DNA of 64,000 bases. It comes from Cedecea davisae DSM 4568 (GTDB lineage Bacteria > Pseudomonadota > Gammaproteobacteria > Enterobacterales > Enterobacteriaceae). Position 1 is the stretch's first letter. Every line of letters begins with the position of its first letter. The translations under genes were made by a program, and so were the position numbers. Where the stretch lies: positions 2,074,328 to 2,138,327 of the forward strand of contig NZ_KE161030.1 in NCBI RefSeq assembly GCF_000412335.2, read 5' to 3'. Below, piece by piece: positions 1 to 7,483 of this stretch. Under the pieces are notes generated by a model. That model did no database searches. It was not told where the DNA came from and worked only from the letters and a program-made list of their open reading frames with translations.

Positions 1-828
1 AAAATAAACTTTTTCCACCGCCGGGTGCGCTTCCAGCCATTTAGCCAGCTGTAGGGCATTGGTGCTATGGCGTTCCATGCGCAGCGCCAGGGTACGTATA
101 CCGCGCAGAGTAAGGAAGCTGCTGAACGGATCAAGCACGCCGCCAACCGCATTCTGCAAATAGCCCAGCTGCTGAGCGAGATCCTCGTTATTCCCCACTA
201 CCGCCAGCCCGGCAACAACGTCAGAATGACCGTTCAGGTATTTGGTTGCCGAATGCACCACGATATCAAACCCGCTTTCCAGCGGGCGCTGCAATGCAGG
301 AGAGGCAAAAGTATTATCGGCCACGCTAATCAGGCGGTGGCGTTTGGCAATATCCGCAATGGCCGCGAGATCGGCCAGCTTAAGCAGCGGGTTGGTCGGG
401 GTTTCGACCCAGATCATGCGAGTTTCCGGGCGAATGGCCGCCTCTAACGCTTCGAGATCGTCCGGTTTTACCCAGCTAACCTGGAGAGAAGCGCTGCGCT
501 TGCGCACGTTTTCAATCAGTCGCCATGTTCCGCCATAAACGTCATCAACGGCGATAATGTGGCTGCCGCTGTCCAGAATTTCGAGCACAGTGGAGATAGC
601 CGCCAGGCCGGAAGCAAAGGCATACCCCTGTTTGCCGCCTTCCAGCTCGGCAATCGCGGTTTCCAGCGCCTGGCGCGTTGGGTTGCCGCTGCGTGAATAT
701 TCAAAGCCGGTGTGCTGGCCGGGGGCGGGCTGCTCGAAGGTGGATGTGGCGTAGATCGGTGGCATTACCGCGCCGTGTGCATCCTCAAAAGTTCCGCTGT
801 GTACGCTTTGGGTGGCAAACTTAGTCAT
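1..828 (-). CDS. mtcC: Cystathionine gamma-lyase / gamma-synthase family PLP enzyme (3' end outside window)
   Basis: The reading frame is open from the window edge to a start near 828, so about 276 codons of the N-terminal part are present and the C-terminus is missing. It encodes a Cys/Met-metabolism PLP enzyme: the N-terminus reads MTKFATQSVHSG, an early YSRSGNPTR segment contacts phosphate and substrate, and the PLP lysine lies in SATKYLNGHSD. A cystathionine beta-synthase gene lies only 16 bases upstream, so the pair should run reverse transsulfuration (homocysteine to cystathionine to cysteine), like mtcBC of Klebsiella or mccAB of Bacillus. Two ATGs are adjacent (831 and 828); 828 is better spaced from the AAAGGA ribosome site. 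Gamma-lyase rather than gamma-synthase is inferred from the partner gene. Confidence 0.88.
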   Translation of the reverse strand, partial: MTKFATQSVHSGTFEDAHGAVMPPIYATSTFEQPAPGQHTGFEYSRSGNPTRQALETAIAELEGGKQGYAFASGLAAISTVLEILDSGSHIIAVDDVYGGTWRLIENVRKRSASLQVSWVKPDDLEALEAAIRPETRMIWVETPTNPLLKLADLAAIADIAKRHRLISVADNTFASPALQRPLESGFDIVVHSATKYLNGHSDVVAGLAVVGNNEDLAQQLGYLQNAVGGVLDPFSSFLTLRGIRTLALRMERHSTNALQLAKWLEAHPAVEKVYF

Positions 829-844
829 CATATTTCCTTTGTAT

Positions 845-1810
845 TCATGCCAGGTTTTGCTGGCTGAGCCATTGATCGTTAAACATTTTCGACAGGTATT
901 TATTGCCGCTGTCGCAGGCGAAAGTGACCACGCGCTTCGGTGAGGTTTGCGCCTGACAGTAACGAAGGGCGGCGGCGAGCAGGGTGCCGGTCGAAGAGCC
1001 AGCCAGTACCCCTTCGTGAGTCAGAAGGTTGCGTGCGGTGGCAAAGGCTTCGCGGTCGCTGATGCGGTAGGCATGCCGCACGCTCTTAAAGTCCGCCAGT
1101 TCGGGAACAAAATCTTCGCCTATGCCCTCAACCAGCCAGCTTCCCACTTCGCCGTAGCTACCGTGTTCAACTACGTCGGCAAGGATCGAACCGCACGGAT
1201 CGGCGAGGACAAACTCGGTATCTGGCGAATGCTGGTGGAAAAATTGCTGTAGCCCGCCAAGCGTACCGCCGGAGCCAACGCCTACCACAATGGCGTCGAT
1301 TTTTCCTTCGGCCTGCTGCCAAAGTTCAGGTCCCGTACCCCGGGCATGTGCCAGCGGGTTTGCCGGGTTGGAAAACTGGTCGATGTAGAAGCTACCGGGA
1401 ATATCAGCCGCCAGCCTGAGGGCGTAGTCCTGGTAGTAGTCCGGGTGGCCTTTGGTGACGTCGGAGCGGGTCAGGCGTACATCAACGCCCAGCGCCTGAA
1501 GATGGAAAATCTTCTCCTGGCTCATTTTGTCTGGCACCACCAGAATCAGCGGGTAGCCTTTTTGCGTGGCGATCAGCGCCAGGCCCAGCCCTGTATTACC
1601 GGCTGTTGCTTCGATTATTGTGCCGCCTGGCCGCAATTTGCCGCTGCGTTCAGCCTGCTCAATCATCGATAGCGCAACGCGGTCTTTAATTGAGCCGCCG
1701 GGATTTTGGTTTTCCAGCTTCAGCAGCAGCTCGCAGCAGCCGGTATCAAGGTGGTTCAGCCGCAGCAGCGGAGTGTGGCCTATCAGGTCAAGTACAGAGT
1801 CGGCAATCAT
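845..1810 (-). CDS. mtcB: Cystathionine beta-synthase (PLP, fold type II)
   Basis: A fold-type II PLP enzyme of about 321 residues, related to O-acetylserine sulfhydrylases. The N-terminus starts MIADSVLDLIGHTPLLRL; the PLP lysine is in GGSIKDRVA, the asparagine loop in EATAGNTGLGLA, and the phosphate-binding glycine loop in VGVGSGGTLGG. It should condense homocysteine with serine to cystathionine, the first step of reverse transsulfuration, with the gamma-lyase gene directly downstream completing it. The frame extends upstream to 1882, but homology begins at the ATG at 1810, which has a GAGAG ribosome site, so the shorter start was chosen. The length matches bacterial enzymes without CBS regulatory domains. 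A plain cysteine synthase is the alternative; the neighbour argues against it. Confidence 0.85.
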   Translation of the reverse strand: MIADSVLDLIGHTPLLRLNHLDTGCCELLLKLENQNPGGSIKDRVALSMIEQAERSGKLRPGGTIIEATAGNTGLGLALIATQKGYPLILVVPDKMSQEKIFHLQALGVDVRLTRSDVTKGHPDYYQDYALRLAADIPGSFYIDQFSNPANPLAHARGTGPELWQQAEGKIDAIVVGVGSGGTLGGLQQFFHQHSPDTEFVLADPCGSILADVVEHGSYGEVGSWLVEGIGEDFVPELADFKSVRHAYRISDREAFATARNLLTHEGVLAGSSTGTLLAAALRYCQAQTSPKRVVTFACDSGNKYLSKMFNDQWLSQQNLA

Positions 1811-2018
1811 GGTTCTCTCGCAACATGAAAAGTGTTCATGTATGGAATGATAGGGCGGCCAATTGCCCCATCTAAAGAACATAAACCCGATGTTTAGAAC
1901 TGAAAGTAATATAATCTGCTGGTTTGGCGGTAGGGAGGGAAAGCCGTTTGGATGTCCAGAATGGGGGATGGCTAAAAGATACGTTTTTTGCAGGATCCGG
2001 CTCGTTTTATAGACAAAA

Positions 2019-2047
2019 AAGCCAGCCTGTTATGCGCGGGCTGGCTT
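2019..2047 (-). terminator. Rho-independent terminator of the Rrf2 gene
   Basis: On the minus strand a 9-bp GC-rich stem (AAGCCAGCC pairing with GGCTGGCTT, 11-base loop) is followed by a run of six T. It lies about 40 bases past the stop of the Rrf2 gene. The rest of the gap up to 1810 holds the upstream region of mtcB; no clear motif was recognised there. Confidence 0.8.
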
Positions 2048-2088
2048 AGTATTTGCGAAATTGTACTAACGGGAAAGCATCGGAATAA

Positions 2089-2595
2089 CTAGTTGCTGCG
2101 GCGGTCCCGGATCCACTCCTGAACCTCTACAACGAACTCATCCGGCGCTTTGCGATACATGCGGCGGGCAAGATCCAAAACGGTGTGCTGGGCCAGCGCT
2201 TCTTCCATACGCTGCTGGGCAATGTTCATGACGGCGCGCACGCCGCAAATACCTTCGCAGGCCCATTTGGGCGCAGGTTCGTCGAAAATGGCGAGCCGCT
2301 GGCGAATTTCTTTGCAGTCGAAAATGCTCTTTTCACCGTCGATGGCTTCGACAATATCCAGCACGCTAATCTGGTCCGCAGGCCGGGCGAGGCTAAAACC
2401 TCCGCCTTTACCTTCGCTGCTGACTACCAGGCCACCTTTAGAAAGCCGGGTAAAAATTTTGCCAAGATAGTCGTACGGCACGCCCTGCAGCTCGGCAATT
2501 TCACGCACGCTCATTTCGCGGCCTTCGCCTTTGCTGTCCACCATGCATATCAGACTGTGAATGCCGTACTCCACGCCCGAACTGTAAAACGCCAT
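2089..2595 (-). CDS. Rrf2-family transcriptional regulator
   Basis: A 168-residue Rrf2 protein. The N-terminal winged helix carries the family pattern VREIAELQGVPYDYLGKIFTRL followed by a GKGGGFSLARP wing. Three cysteines sit in the sensor region (C94, C113, C117). Their spacing is unlike the tight C-x5-C-x5-C of IscR or that of NsrR, so a cluster cannot be assumed, though a redox or Fe-S sensor is plausible. It starts with a GGAGG ribosome site five bases before ATG. It is divergent from a type-II NADH dehydrogenase-like gene, and the shared 170-bp region contains stacked palindromes close to that gene, so local repression of the flavoprotein and itself is the simplest inference. Confidence 0.85.
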   Translation of the reverse strand: MAFYSSGVEYGIHSLICMVDSKGEGREMSVREIAELQGVPYDYLGKIFTRLSKGGLVVSSEGKGGGFSLARPADQISVLDIVEAIDGEKSIFDCKEIRQRLAIFDEPAPKWACEGICGVRAVMNIAQQRMEEALAQHTVLDLARRMYRKAPDEFVVEVQEWIRDRRSN

Positions 2596-2683
2596 GCTGC
2601 CTCCGACTGATTTAATCCAGGTAATGTAGGGATTTTACGCCCGGGATGCAATCCGCAGGCGTGAAGTGTCGGTATATAAAATT

Positions 2684-2731
2684 AACTACGAAAGATCTTG
2701 TCGTAGTTAACTGCGACAAGTATAGTCGCAG
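2684..2731. promoter_or_regulatory. Stacked palindromic operators before the NDH-2-like gene
   Basis: Two inverted repeats follow each other: AACTACGA-N9-TCGTAGTT (2684-2708) and CTGCGAC-N7-GTCGCAG (2711-2731). The right arm of the first and the left arm of the second form a third near-palindrome around GTTAAC (2701-2716). The same half-site, roughly AGT(C/T)GCAG/AACTACGA, therefore recurs four times in 48 bases. The block ends 36 bases before the ATG of the flavoprotein gene. Binding by the divergent Rrf2 protein is inference from position. Confidence 0.6.
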
Positions 2732-2767
2732 TCGTTGGCCATCGAGGGCCTTTATTGGAGTAGAGCA

Positions 2768-3970
2768 ATGCAACAGAAGATCCTGATTCTTGGCGCCGGT
2801 TTTGCCGGTATGTGGGCGGCCCTGAGCGCAGCGCGCCTGGCGGCAATGCACCAGCGTGAAGATATTGAGATTACCGTGCTTGCACCCCAGCCGGAGCTGC
2901 GGGTTCGCCCACGTTTTTATGAAACCCAGGTTGCCTCGCTGGTTGCTCCGTTGCAGCCGCTGTTTGACGTGACCGGCGTGACGTTCGTTAAAGGAGAAGC
3001 CCAGCGTATAGACAGCGAAAATCATTGTGTGTGGTACCGTGATGAGCAGGGGAATAGCACTCCGCGCCAGTACGACCGCCTGGTACTGGCTACCGGCAGC
3101 AACCTCAAACGCGACCTGATTAGCGGGGCGGCGGAACACGCTTTCGATCTCGATCAACTGGAGAGCGCGCTGCGCCTTGAGCAACATATTTCCGCTCTGG
3201 CACAGCGGCCGGACAGCGAAGCGCGTAATACGGTTGTCGTTTGCGGCGGCGGTTTCACCGGCATTGAAATGGCAACTGAACTGCCGGCCAGGCTGCACAG
3301 CATCCTTGGAGCCGATGCCGCAGTCCGCGTCATTGTGGTCGAGCGGGGCGATAAGATTGGCGGCCGCTACAGCAGCGAATTGCGTGAAGTTATCGCCACC
3401 GCCAGCGAGGAGTTGGGCGTAGAATGGCGTCTTAGCGCTGAAGTGCGTGAAGTGGATGCCGAAGGTCTTGTCCTCGCCGACGGGGAGCGAATTCAGTCGA
3501 GCACGGTTATTTTAACCGCTGGCGTACAGGCAAGCCCGCTGACGGAGCAGATTAAAGCCCCGCGCGATAAGCAAGGGCGGCTGCATGTAGACGAATTTCT
3601 TAAAGTCGAAGGGCAGCCGGGAATCTTTGCAACCGGCGATGTAGCCAGGGCGGCAACCGATGATAAAGGTAACCTGGCGCTGATGACCTGCCAGCACGCA
3701 ATAATGCTTGGCCGCTTCGTCGGTTACAACGTGGCGGCAGACTTGCTCAACGTTGCGCCTCTGCCTTATCGCCAGATTAATTACGTCACCTGTCTCGATC
3801 TTGGCAACTGGGGAGCGGTGTTCACCGAAGGCTGGGAGCAGGAAGTGAAGCACGTCCGCGAAGAGGCCAAGAAAATTAAGCTCTCAATCACCCAAGAGCT
3901 GATTTACCCTCCGGTAGCCGACAGAAAAATTGCGTTTGAAACGGCTGACCCGTTGGCACCTTTCGTTTAA
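2768..3970 (+). CDS. Type II NADH dehydrogenase-like FAD/NAD(P) oxidoreductase
   Basis: A 400-residue pyridine nucleotide-disulfide oxidoreductase of the NDH-2 type. The FAD dinucleotide fold is at the extreme N-terminus (ILGAGFAGMWAA, residues 7-18) and a second Rossmann motif (VVCGGGFTGIE) lies near residue 160 for NAD(P)H. The C-terminal third contains IFATGDVARA, the usual FAD-contacting ATGD motif. It likely passes electrons from NADH to quinone or a small oxidant without proton pumping. A longer frame opens at 2735, but the ATG at 2768 has a GGAG ribosome site and begins right at the FAD motif. Stacked palindromes directly upstream and the divergent Rrf2 regulator suggest inducible expression. 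Its length is that of a soluble NDH-like protein; it is not the housekeeping ndh sequence I know. Confidence 0.85.
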   Translation: MQQKILILGAGFAGMWAALSAARLAAMHQREDIEITVLAPQPELRVRPRFYETQVASLVAPLQPLFDVTGVTFVKGEAQRIDSENHCVWYRDEQGNSTPRQYDRLVLATGSNLKRDLISGAAEHAFDLDQLESALRLEQHISALAQRPDSEARNTVVVCGGGFTGIEMATELPARLHSILGADAAVRVIVVERGDKIGGRYSSELREVIATASEELGVEWRLSAEVREVDAEGLVLADGERIQSSTVILTAGVQASPLTEQIKAPRDKQGRLHVDEFLKVEGQPGIFATGDVARAATDDKGNLALMTCQHAIMLGRFVGYNVAADLLNVAPLPYRQINYVTCLDLGNWGAVFTEGWEQEVKHVREEAKKIKLSITQELIYPPVADRKIAFETADPLAPFV

Positions 3971-3982
3971 GCGACAGCGCTG

Positions 3983-4008
3983 GGGTAGCCTGCAAAATCG
4001 GGCTGCCC
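3983..4008 (+). terminator. Hairpin after the NDH-2-like gene
   Basis: GGGTAGCC pairs with GGCTGCCC (one G-T pair, 10-base loop) 12 bases past the stop, followed by TAAATTAAA rather than a clean T run. A weak terminator is likely. Confidence 0.45.
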
Positions 4009-4126
4009 TAAATTAAACGCTAATCCTGAGAGAAAGGGTGGTCAGATGGGCGGTTATCGTCCGTTTGCCGGGGTTTTGGGGTGCTAGTATCAGTAAATAA
4101 CTTCTTACTATTACTAAAAAAACCTC

Positions 4127-5515
4127 ATGGAAAATAACTTTCTAAAACAGATTCAGCAGTTCCTGATGGATTTTGAAAGCGCGCCCCTGAACCCTGATTT
4201 ACCTCGTTACCTGGCTGATTATCTTTTCTCGCATCAGCAATTACTGGATGATGCCGAAACAACGCTGACGCTAATAAATACCCTAGGCGACTGGCTGGAC
4301 GGAATAGAATTGCAGCCGAACCAGCTTTACCTCGCACTATACCTGTACTGGATTAGCGCAATGACCCGTAACGGTATCGAGGTCTTTTATTTTGGCGATT
4401 TGAATCATCTGCAATTCCTGGGCGCTCGTTTCAGCACGCCGGTGATTAATAATCTTTACTTCCTCAGTGCGGCAGAGACCAACAGGCAGGAAATTGACGA
4501 TTTTTACGCGAAGATTGCCGGTAGCGTAGCGCCATTTGTCATTTACGATCCCCAGGGGCTCAAGCTGGCCCTGGCCGTTGAACACTCCCAGGCTATTGCC
4601 TGTCTCTCCTTTTTTGACCTGTTGATTGATAATTTTATTCCGGCAAGCCCCGATGCCGGGAGCCTCACGCATTTGCTGGCGAAACCCTATTGTGATTTGG
4701 CTAATCCGCAGGTAAAAACGGCGATTATCGGTAATTCTTATAGCTTCTATGGCTTCCCTGAAACGCTCCTTGAGCACAGCGTTAATATCTCTACCCACAG
4801 CCTTGGCCTTAAGCAGGCGCAGCAGCTGACCCGCCATATTCTTGACCGCTTTCCCCATATTGAGAATTTTGTGTACTGCCTCGGCTTTTTTGACCTCTAC
4901 TGCGATTTATTAAAAAGCAAAGATGACTTCAATCAGCAGATAATCCATGTCTGGAGCCAGCTGAACAGCCATTATCAGATAAAGGAAGTCAGCGAGTCGG
5001 CAATGGACGGCTGCCTGGTATTCAGCCGCCTGGCGATGCCGTCTCCCGCTCAGGGAGTGAAAATAGACGGGTTAGAGGATTTAAGCGCGCGCGACCAGGT
5101 GTGCGACAACTCCCGGGCGATATTTGCCAGCACCGATTATCTGCCTGTTGAGCAGCAACAGCAGGCTGCTCAGCAGCGGGGTGTTTCACATTCGAAATCG
5201 ATTCGCCATCATTTAACGCTGAATGAGAATGAGCTCCGGGTAACAGCATTGGCGACTGAGCTGAAGCAGCGCGGAAAGCAGGTAGTCTGGCTGACGCCGC
5301 CTTTCCCTCCGGCCTACGTGGAGCATCTTGATGAGGAGATGAAGTCCACCCATCGGCGCTGCTTTGCCGGGCTGGAGAGTGCGGGTTCGCGTTTTATCGA
5401 TCTTTCAGAAAACCAGGCGTTCCGGCCCGAGGATTTCCGGGACGGCGATCATCTGAACTTTACCGGTGCCAGCAGGATGGCGGCAGAGTTGCGCAGATTA
5501 AGAGTGGTTATCTGA
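4127..5515 (+). CDS. Uncharacterised protein with an SGNH-hydrolase-like C-terminal fold
   Basis: A 462-residue protein I do not recognise by name. No signal peptide or membrane segment is apparent. The N-terminal ~190 residues are helical and acidic. From residue ~197 the pattern becomes SGNH-like: a strand running into IGNSYSFYGF (candidate nucleophile S204 or S206), a hydrophobic strand with LGFFDLYCD, a late strand VVWLTPPFPP, and a C-terminal RDGDHLNFTG block (D439, H442) that fits the Asp-x-x-His dyad of SGNH esterases and acetyltransferases. It stands alone between two terminators. No good ribosome site precedes the ATG (aaaaaacctc), so the start is less sure. Function, probably esterase or acyl transfer, is inference. 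Confidence 0.7.
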   Translation: MENNFLKQIQQFLMDFESAPLNPDLPRYLADYLFSHQQLLDDAETTLTLINTLGDWLDGIELQPNQLYLALYLYWISAMTRNGIEVFYFGDLNHLQFLGARFSTPVINNLYFLSAAETNRQEIDDFYAKIAGSVAPFVIYDPQGLKLALAVEHSQAIACLSFFDLLIDNFIPASPDAGSLTHLLAKPYCDLANPQVKTAIIGNSYSFYGFPETLLEHSVNISTHSLGLKQAQQLTRHILDRFPHIENFVYCLGFFDLYCDLLKSKDDFNQQIIHVWSQLNSHYQIKEVSESAMDGCLVFSRLAMPSPAQGVKIDGLEDLSARDQVCDNSRAIFASTDYLPVEQQQQAAQQRGVSHSKSIRHHLTLNENELRVTALATELKQRGKQVVWLTPPFPPAYVEHLDEEMKSTHRRCFAGLESAGSRFIDLSENQAFRPEDFRDGDHLNFTGASRMAAELRRLRVVI

Positions 5516-5524
5516 TAAACAAAT

Positions 5525-5547
5525 AAGGAAGGGGAAGCCCCTTCCTT
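5525..5547 (+). terminator. Rho-independent terminator
   Basis: A perfect 10-bp stem AAGGAAGGGG / CCCCTTCCTT with a 3-base loop lies 10 bases past the SGNH-like gene, followed by AGTCTTT. It also sits downstream of the convergent ydcH gene and may serve both. Confidence 0.8.
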
Positions 5548-5574
5548 AGTCTTTCCGGTTTCAGGTTCCGGCGG

Positions 5575-5796
5575 TCAGGCAGGCTGGCTCGCCCGCTTCA
5601 ACATCTGATAAAGCTCGTCTTTAAGCCTCAGTTTTTCTTTCTTCATTTGCACGACTTCATCGTTATATCCCGTCCCTTGCGGACCCTCCCTGCGCATAAT
5701 TTCGCTATCGAGACGGTTGTGCTTGTCAAACAGGCTGAGAAAGCGGGGGTTTTCGGATTTCAGGTGGGAAATCAATTCACGGTACTCAGGAAACAT
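5575..5796 (-). CDS. ydcH: YdcH family (DUF465) small coiled-coil protein
   Basis: A 73-residue protein that begins MFPEYRELISHLK and is almost wholly helical, with a C-terminal heptad-like stretch (MKKEKLRLKDELYQML) typical of the DUF465/YdcH family. The frame continues upstream to 5880, but the ATG at 5796 has a strong GGGAGG ribosome site seven bases away and matches the family N-terminus. It is a single gene ending at a convergent terminator. Its biochemical role is not established. Confidence 0.85.
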   Translation of the reverse strand: MFPEYRELISHLKSENPRFLSLFDKHNRLDSEIMRREGPQGTGYNDEVVQMKKEKLRLKDELYQMLKRASQPA

Positions 5797-5948
5797 GTCA
5801 GGCCTCCCTGGTCGGATGGTAGGTGAATGGAATGAAACTGGCAGATGCCAGAGTTCAGTGTAGAAGCAGAAGGCCCGCAAAGGAAAGGTTAAAAAAGCAT
5901 CGAATTGTCAATTTGCGATCCAGGTTGTTCCAGCGTGTAATGACATGC

Positions 5949-5960
5949 ATTCTCATTCAT
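5949..5960. promoter_or_regulatory. Possible weak Fur site upstream of yqjH
   Basis: ATTCTCATTCAT matches 9 of 12 bases of the ATTATCATTATC part of the Fur consensus, about 95 bases before the yqjH ATG. E. coli yqjH is known to be Fur-controlled; this site is a candidate only. Confidence 0.35.
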
Positions 5961-6011
5961 CAGCGAAAAATAATGCCGTAAAAAGCTAAAGACGGGGTCA
6001 TTTTTGTGCTC

Positions 6012-6036
6012 TAAGATATGTCTATGATATATCTTA
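6012..6036. promoter_or_regulatory. Inverted-repeat operator before yqjH (probable YqjI site)
   Basis: A perfect 8-bp inverted repeat TAAGATAT-N9-ATATCTTA ends 19 bases before the yqjH start. Its AT-rich, PadR-like dyad and its place next to yqjH-yqjI make it the likely YqjI operator. This would give autoregulation here, because yqjI lies downstream in the same transcription unit. Confidence 0.65.
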
Positions 6037-6055
6037 ACCCTCAAGAGAATAACCT

Positions 6056-6820
6056 ATGACGATACAAAATAGCGGCAAAAAAGTGCCTGTTAGGGTGCGA
6101 AATGAACTCAAATTCCGTGAGTTGACGGTAAAAAGCAAAGACTTTATCGCTAATACCTTCTTCCGTATTGTGTTCAGCGGCCCGCAGCTGGCCGACTTTT
6201 CCTCCCGGGGCTTTGATGACCATATCAAAGTGTTTTTCCCGGCGGTGGACAGCGCTTTTACTCCACCTCAAATCACCGACGAAGGTATCGTCTGGGGCGA
6301 CGGGCCGCGTCCACAATCCCGCGACTATACGCCGCTGGACTTTGATGCGGTACGCCAGGAGCTGACGATAGATTTCTATCTGCATGAAGACGGTGTTGCC
6401 AGCAACTGGGCTAGGGACGCGAAGCCGGGCGACAAGCTCACTATTGGCGGGCCGCGCGGTTCGCTGGTTATCCCAACCGATTATCGCTGGCAGTTGTACA
6501 TCTGCGACGAAAGTGGGCTTCCGGCGGTGCGCCGCCGACTGCAATCCCTCCCGGCTGACGCGCGGCCGCTGGTGCTGGTCAACTGCCACAAAGCAGAAAG
6601 CCTCAGCTATCTTGAAGCGTTCACCTCCGCACAGGTACAGGCTCTAAAGCATGATGAAATCGTTGAGCTACTGAAAGAGCTTGAGATCCCCGCTGAAGAT
6701 TATTTCATCTGGATAGTGGGCGAAGGCCAGCAGGCTAAACAGCTGGGCGACTATCTGCTGGACGTTCGCGGCCTGGATGTAGACCTGGTGCGCACCGTCG
6801 CTTACTGGCACGGTAAATAA
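6056..6820 (+). CDS. yqjH: Siderophore-interacting ferric-chelate reductase YqjH
   Basis: A 254-residue member of the siderophore-interacting protein (SIP) flavoreductase family. Family marks are the FAD segment DGPRPQSRDYTPLDFD, the phosphate-binding stretch GDKLTIGGPRGS and a C-terminal YWHGK. It should use NADPH to reduce ferric iron in imported siderophores and release it in the cytoplasm. The gene is followed after 10 bases by yqjI. In E. coli the two genes are divergent; here they point the same way. An inverted repeat lies directly upstream and a weak Fur-like site lies further out. Confidence 0.9.
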   Translation: MTIQNSGKKVPVRVRNELKFRELTVKSKDFIANTFFRIVFSGPQLADFSSRGFDDHIKVFFPAVDSAFTPPQITDEGIVWGDGPRPQSRDYTPLDFDAVRQELTIDFYLHEDGVASNWARDAKPGDKLTIGGPRGSLVIPTDYRWQLYICDESGLPAVRRRLQSLPADARPLVLVNCHKAESLSYLEAFTSAQVQALKHDEIVELLKELEIPAEDYFIWIVGEGQQAKQLGDYLLDVRGLDVDLVRTVAYWHGK

Positions 6821-6830
6821 GGAGCGGGCT

Positions 6831-7406
6831 ATGCGAATTCATCATTTAATGCAGCAAAAATGCGAACGTCATGAACGCCACGGGGGAAGGGGCGGCCACG
6901 GCCGTCATGAGCAAAGCAACCCGGAAGGTCGCGCCCGTCATCGCCGTGAGCGCCTGTTTGACGCCAACGATATTCGTCTGCTGATCCTGCATTTACTTTC
7001 CGGTGGCCCGGCGCACGGCTATGAGCTAATCAAATCCATTGAAGGACTGGCAAAGGGAGAATATGTTCCCAGCCCCGGCATCATCTACCCGAACCTGACG
7101 CTGATGGAAGAGATGGGGCTGATTGTTGCCGGCGAAGGGCAAAGTGGCAAAAAAGCATTTGTGTTAACAGATGAAGGGAAAACGTCTCTGGCAGAGCAGT
7201 CTCAGGAGCTTGAGGCGGTCACGGGGCGGCTGGCCTCGCTGGGCGTGCTTGGCGATAACCGCCGTCTGCCCGAAGTGCAGCGCGCCATTCATAACTTTAA
7301 AATGGCGCTGAATACAAAGTTGGGAAGTGCAGGCTTGTCGCAGGAAACGCTGTACAAGATAGTCGATACCCTTGACCAGGCGGCGAAAGATATAGAACGC
7401 AGTTGA
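6831..7406 (+). CDS. yqjI: PadR-family metal-responsive regulator YqjI
   Basis: A 191-residue protein with a histidine-rich N-terminal metal-binding extension (HHLMQQKCERHERHGG and more, residues 4-37). A PadR winged helix follows (LLILHLLSGGPAHGYEL; SPGIIYPNLTLMEEMGL), then a C-terminal dimer helix. It matches E. coli YqjI, a repressor of yqjH that responds to nickel and iron. It starts with a GGAG ribosome site and is co-transcribed with yqjH, so repression of the upstream operator would control both reductase and regulator. Confidence 0.9.
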   Translation: MRIHHLMQQKCERHERHGGRGGHGRHEQSNPEGRARHRRERLFDANDIRLLILHLLSGGPAHGYELIKSIEGLAKGEYVPSPGIIYPNLTLMEEMGLIVAGEGQSGKKAFVLTDEGKTSLAEQSQELEAVTGRLASLGVLGDNRRLPEVQRAIHNFKMALNTKLGSAGLSQETLYKIVDTLDQAAKDIERS

Positions 7407-7483
7407 GTCCAAAAGCCATTAACTGAAAGTAATACCGGTGCTGATATGCGATAAGCTATTTTTACATGGGAAAAGGCTTAATC

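Noticed and set aside
2612-3298. Long minus-strand open frame of 228 codons opposite the NDH-2-like gene
   Set aside because: It runs antisense to a gene with clear FAD motifs, has no homology or ribosome site, and arises from high-GC codon bias.
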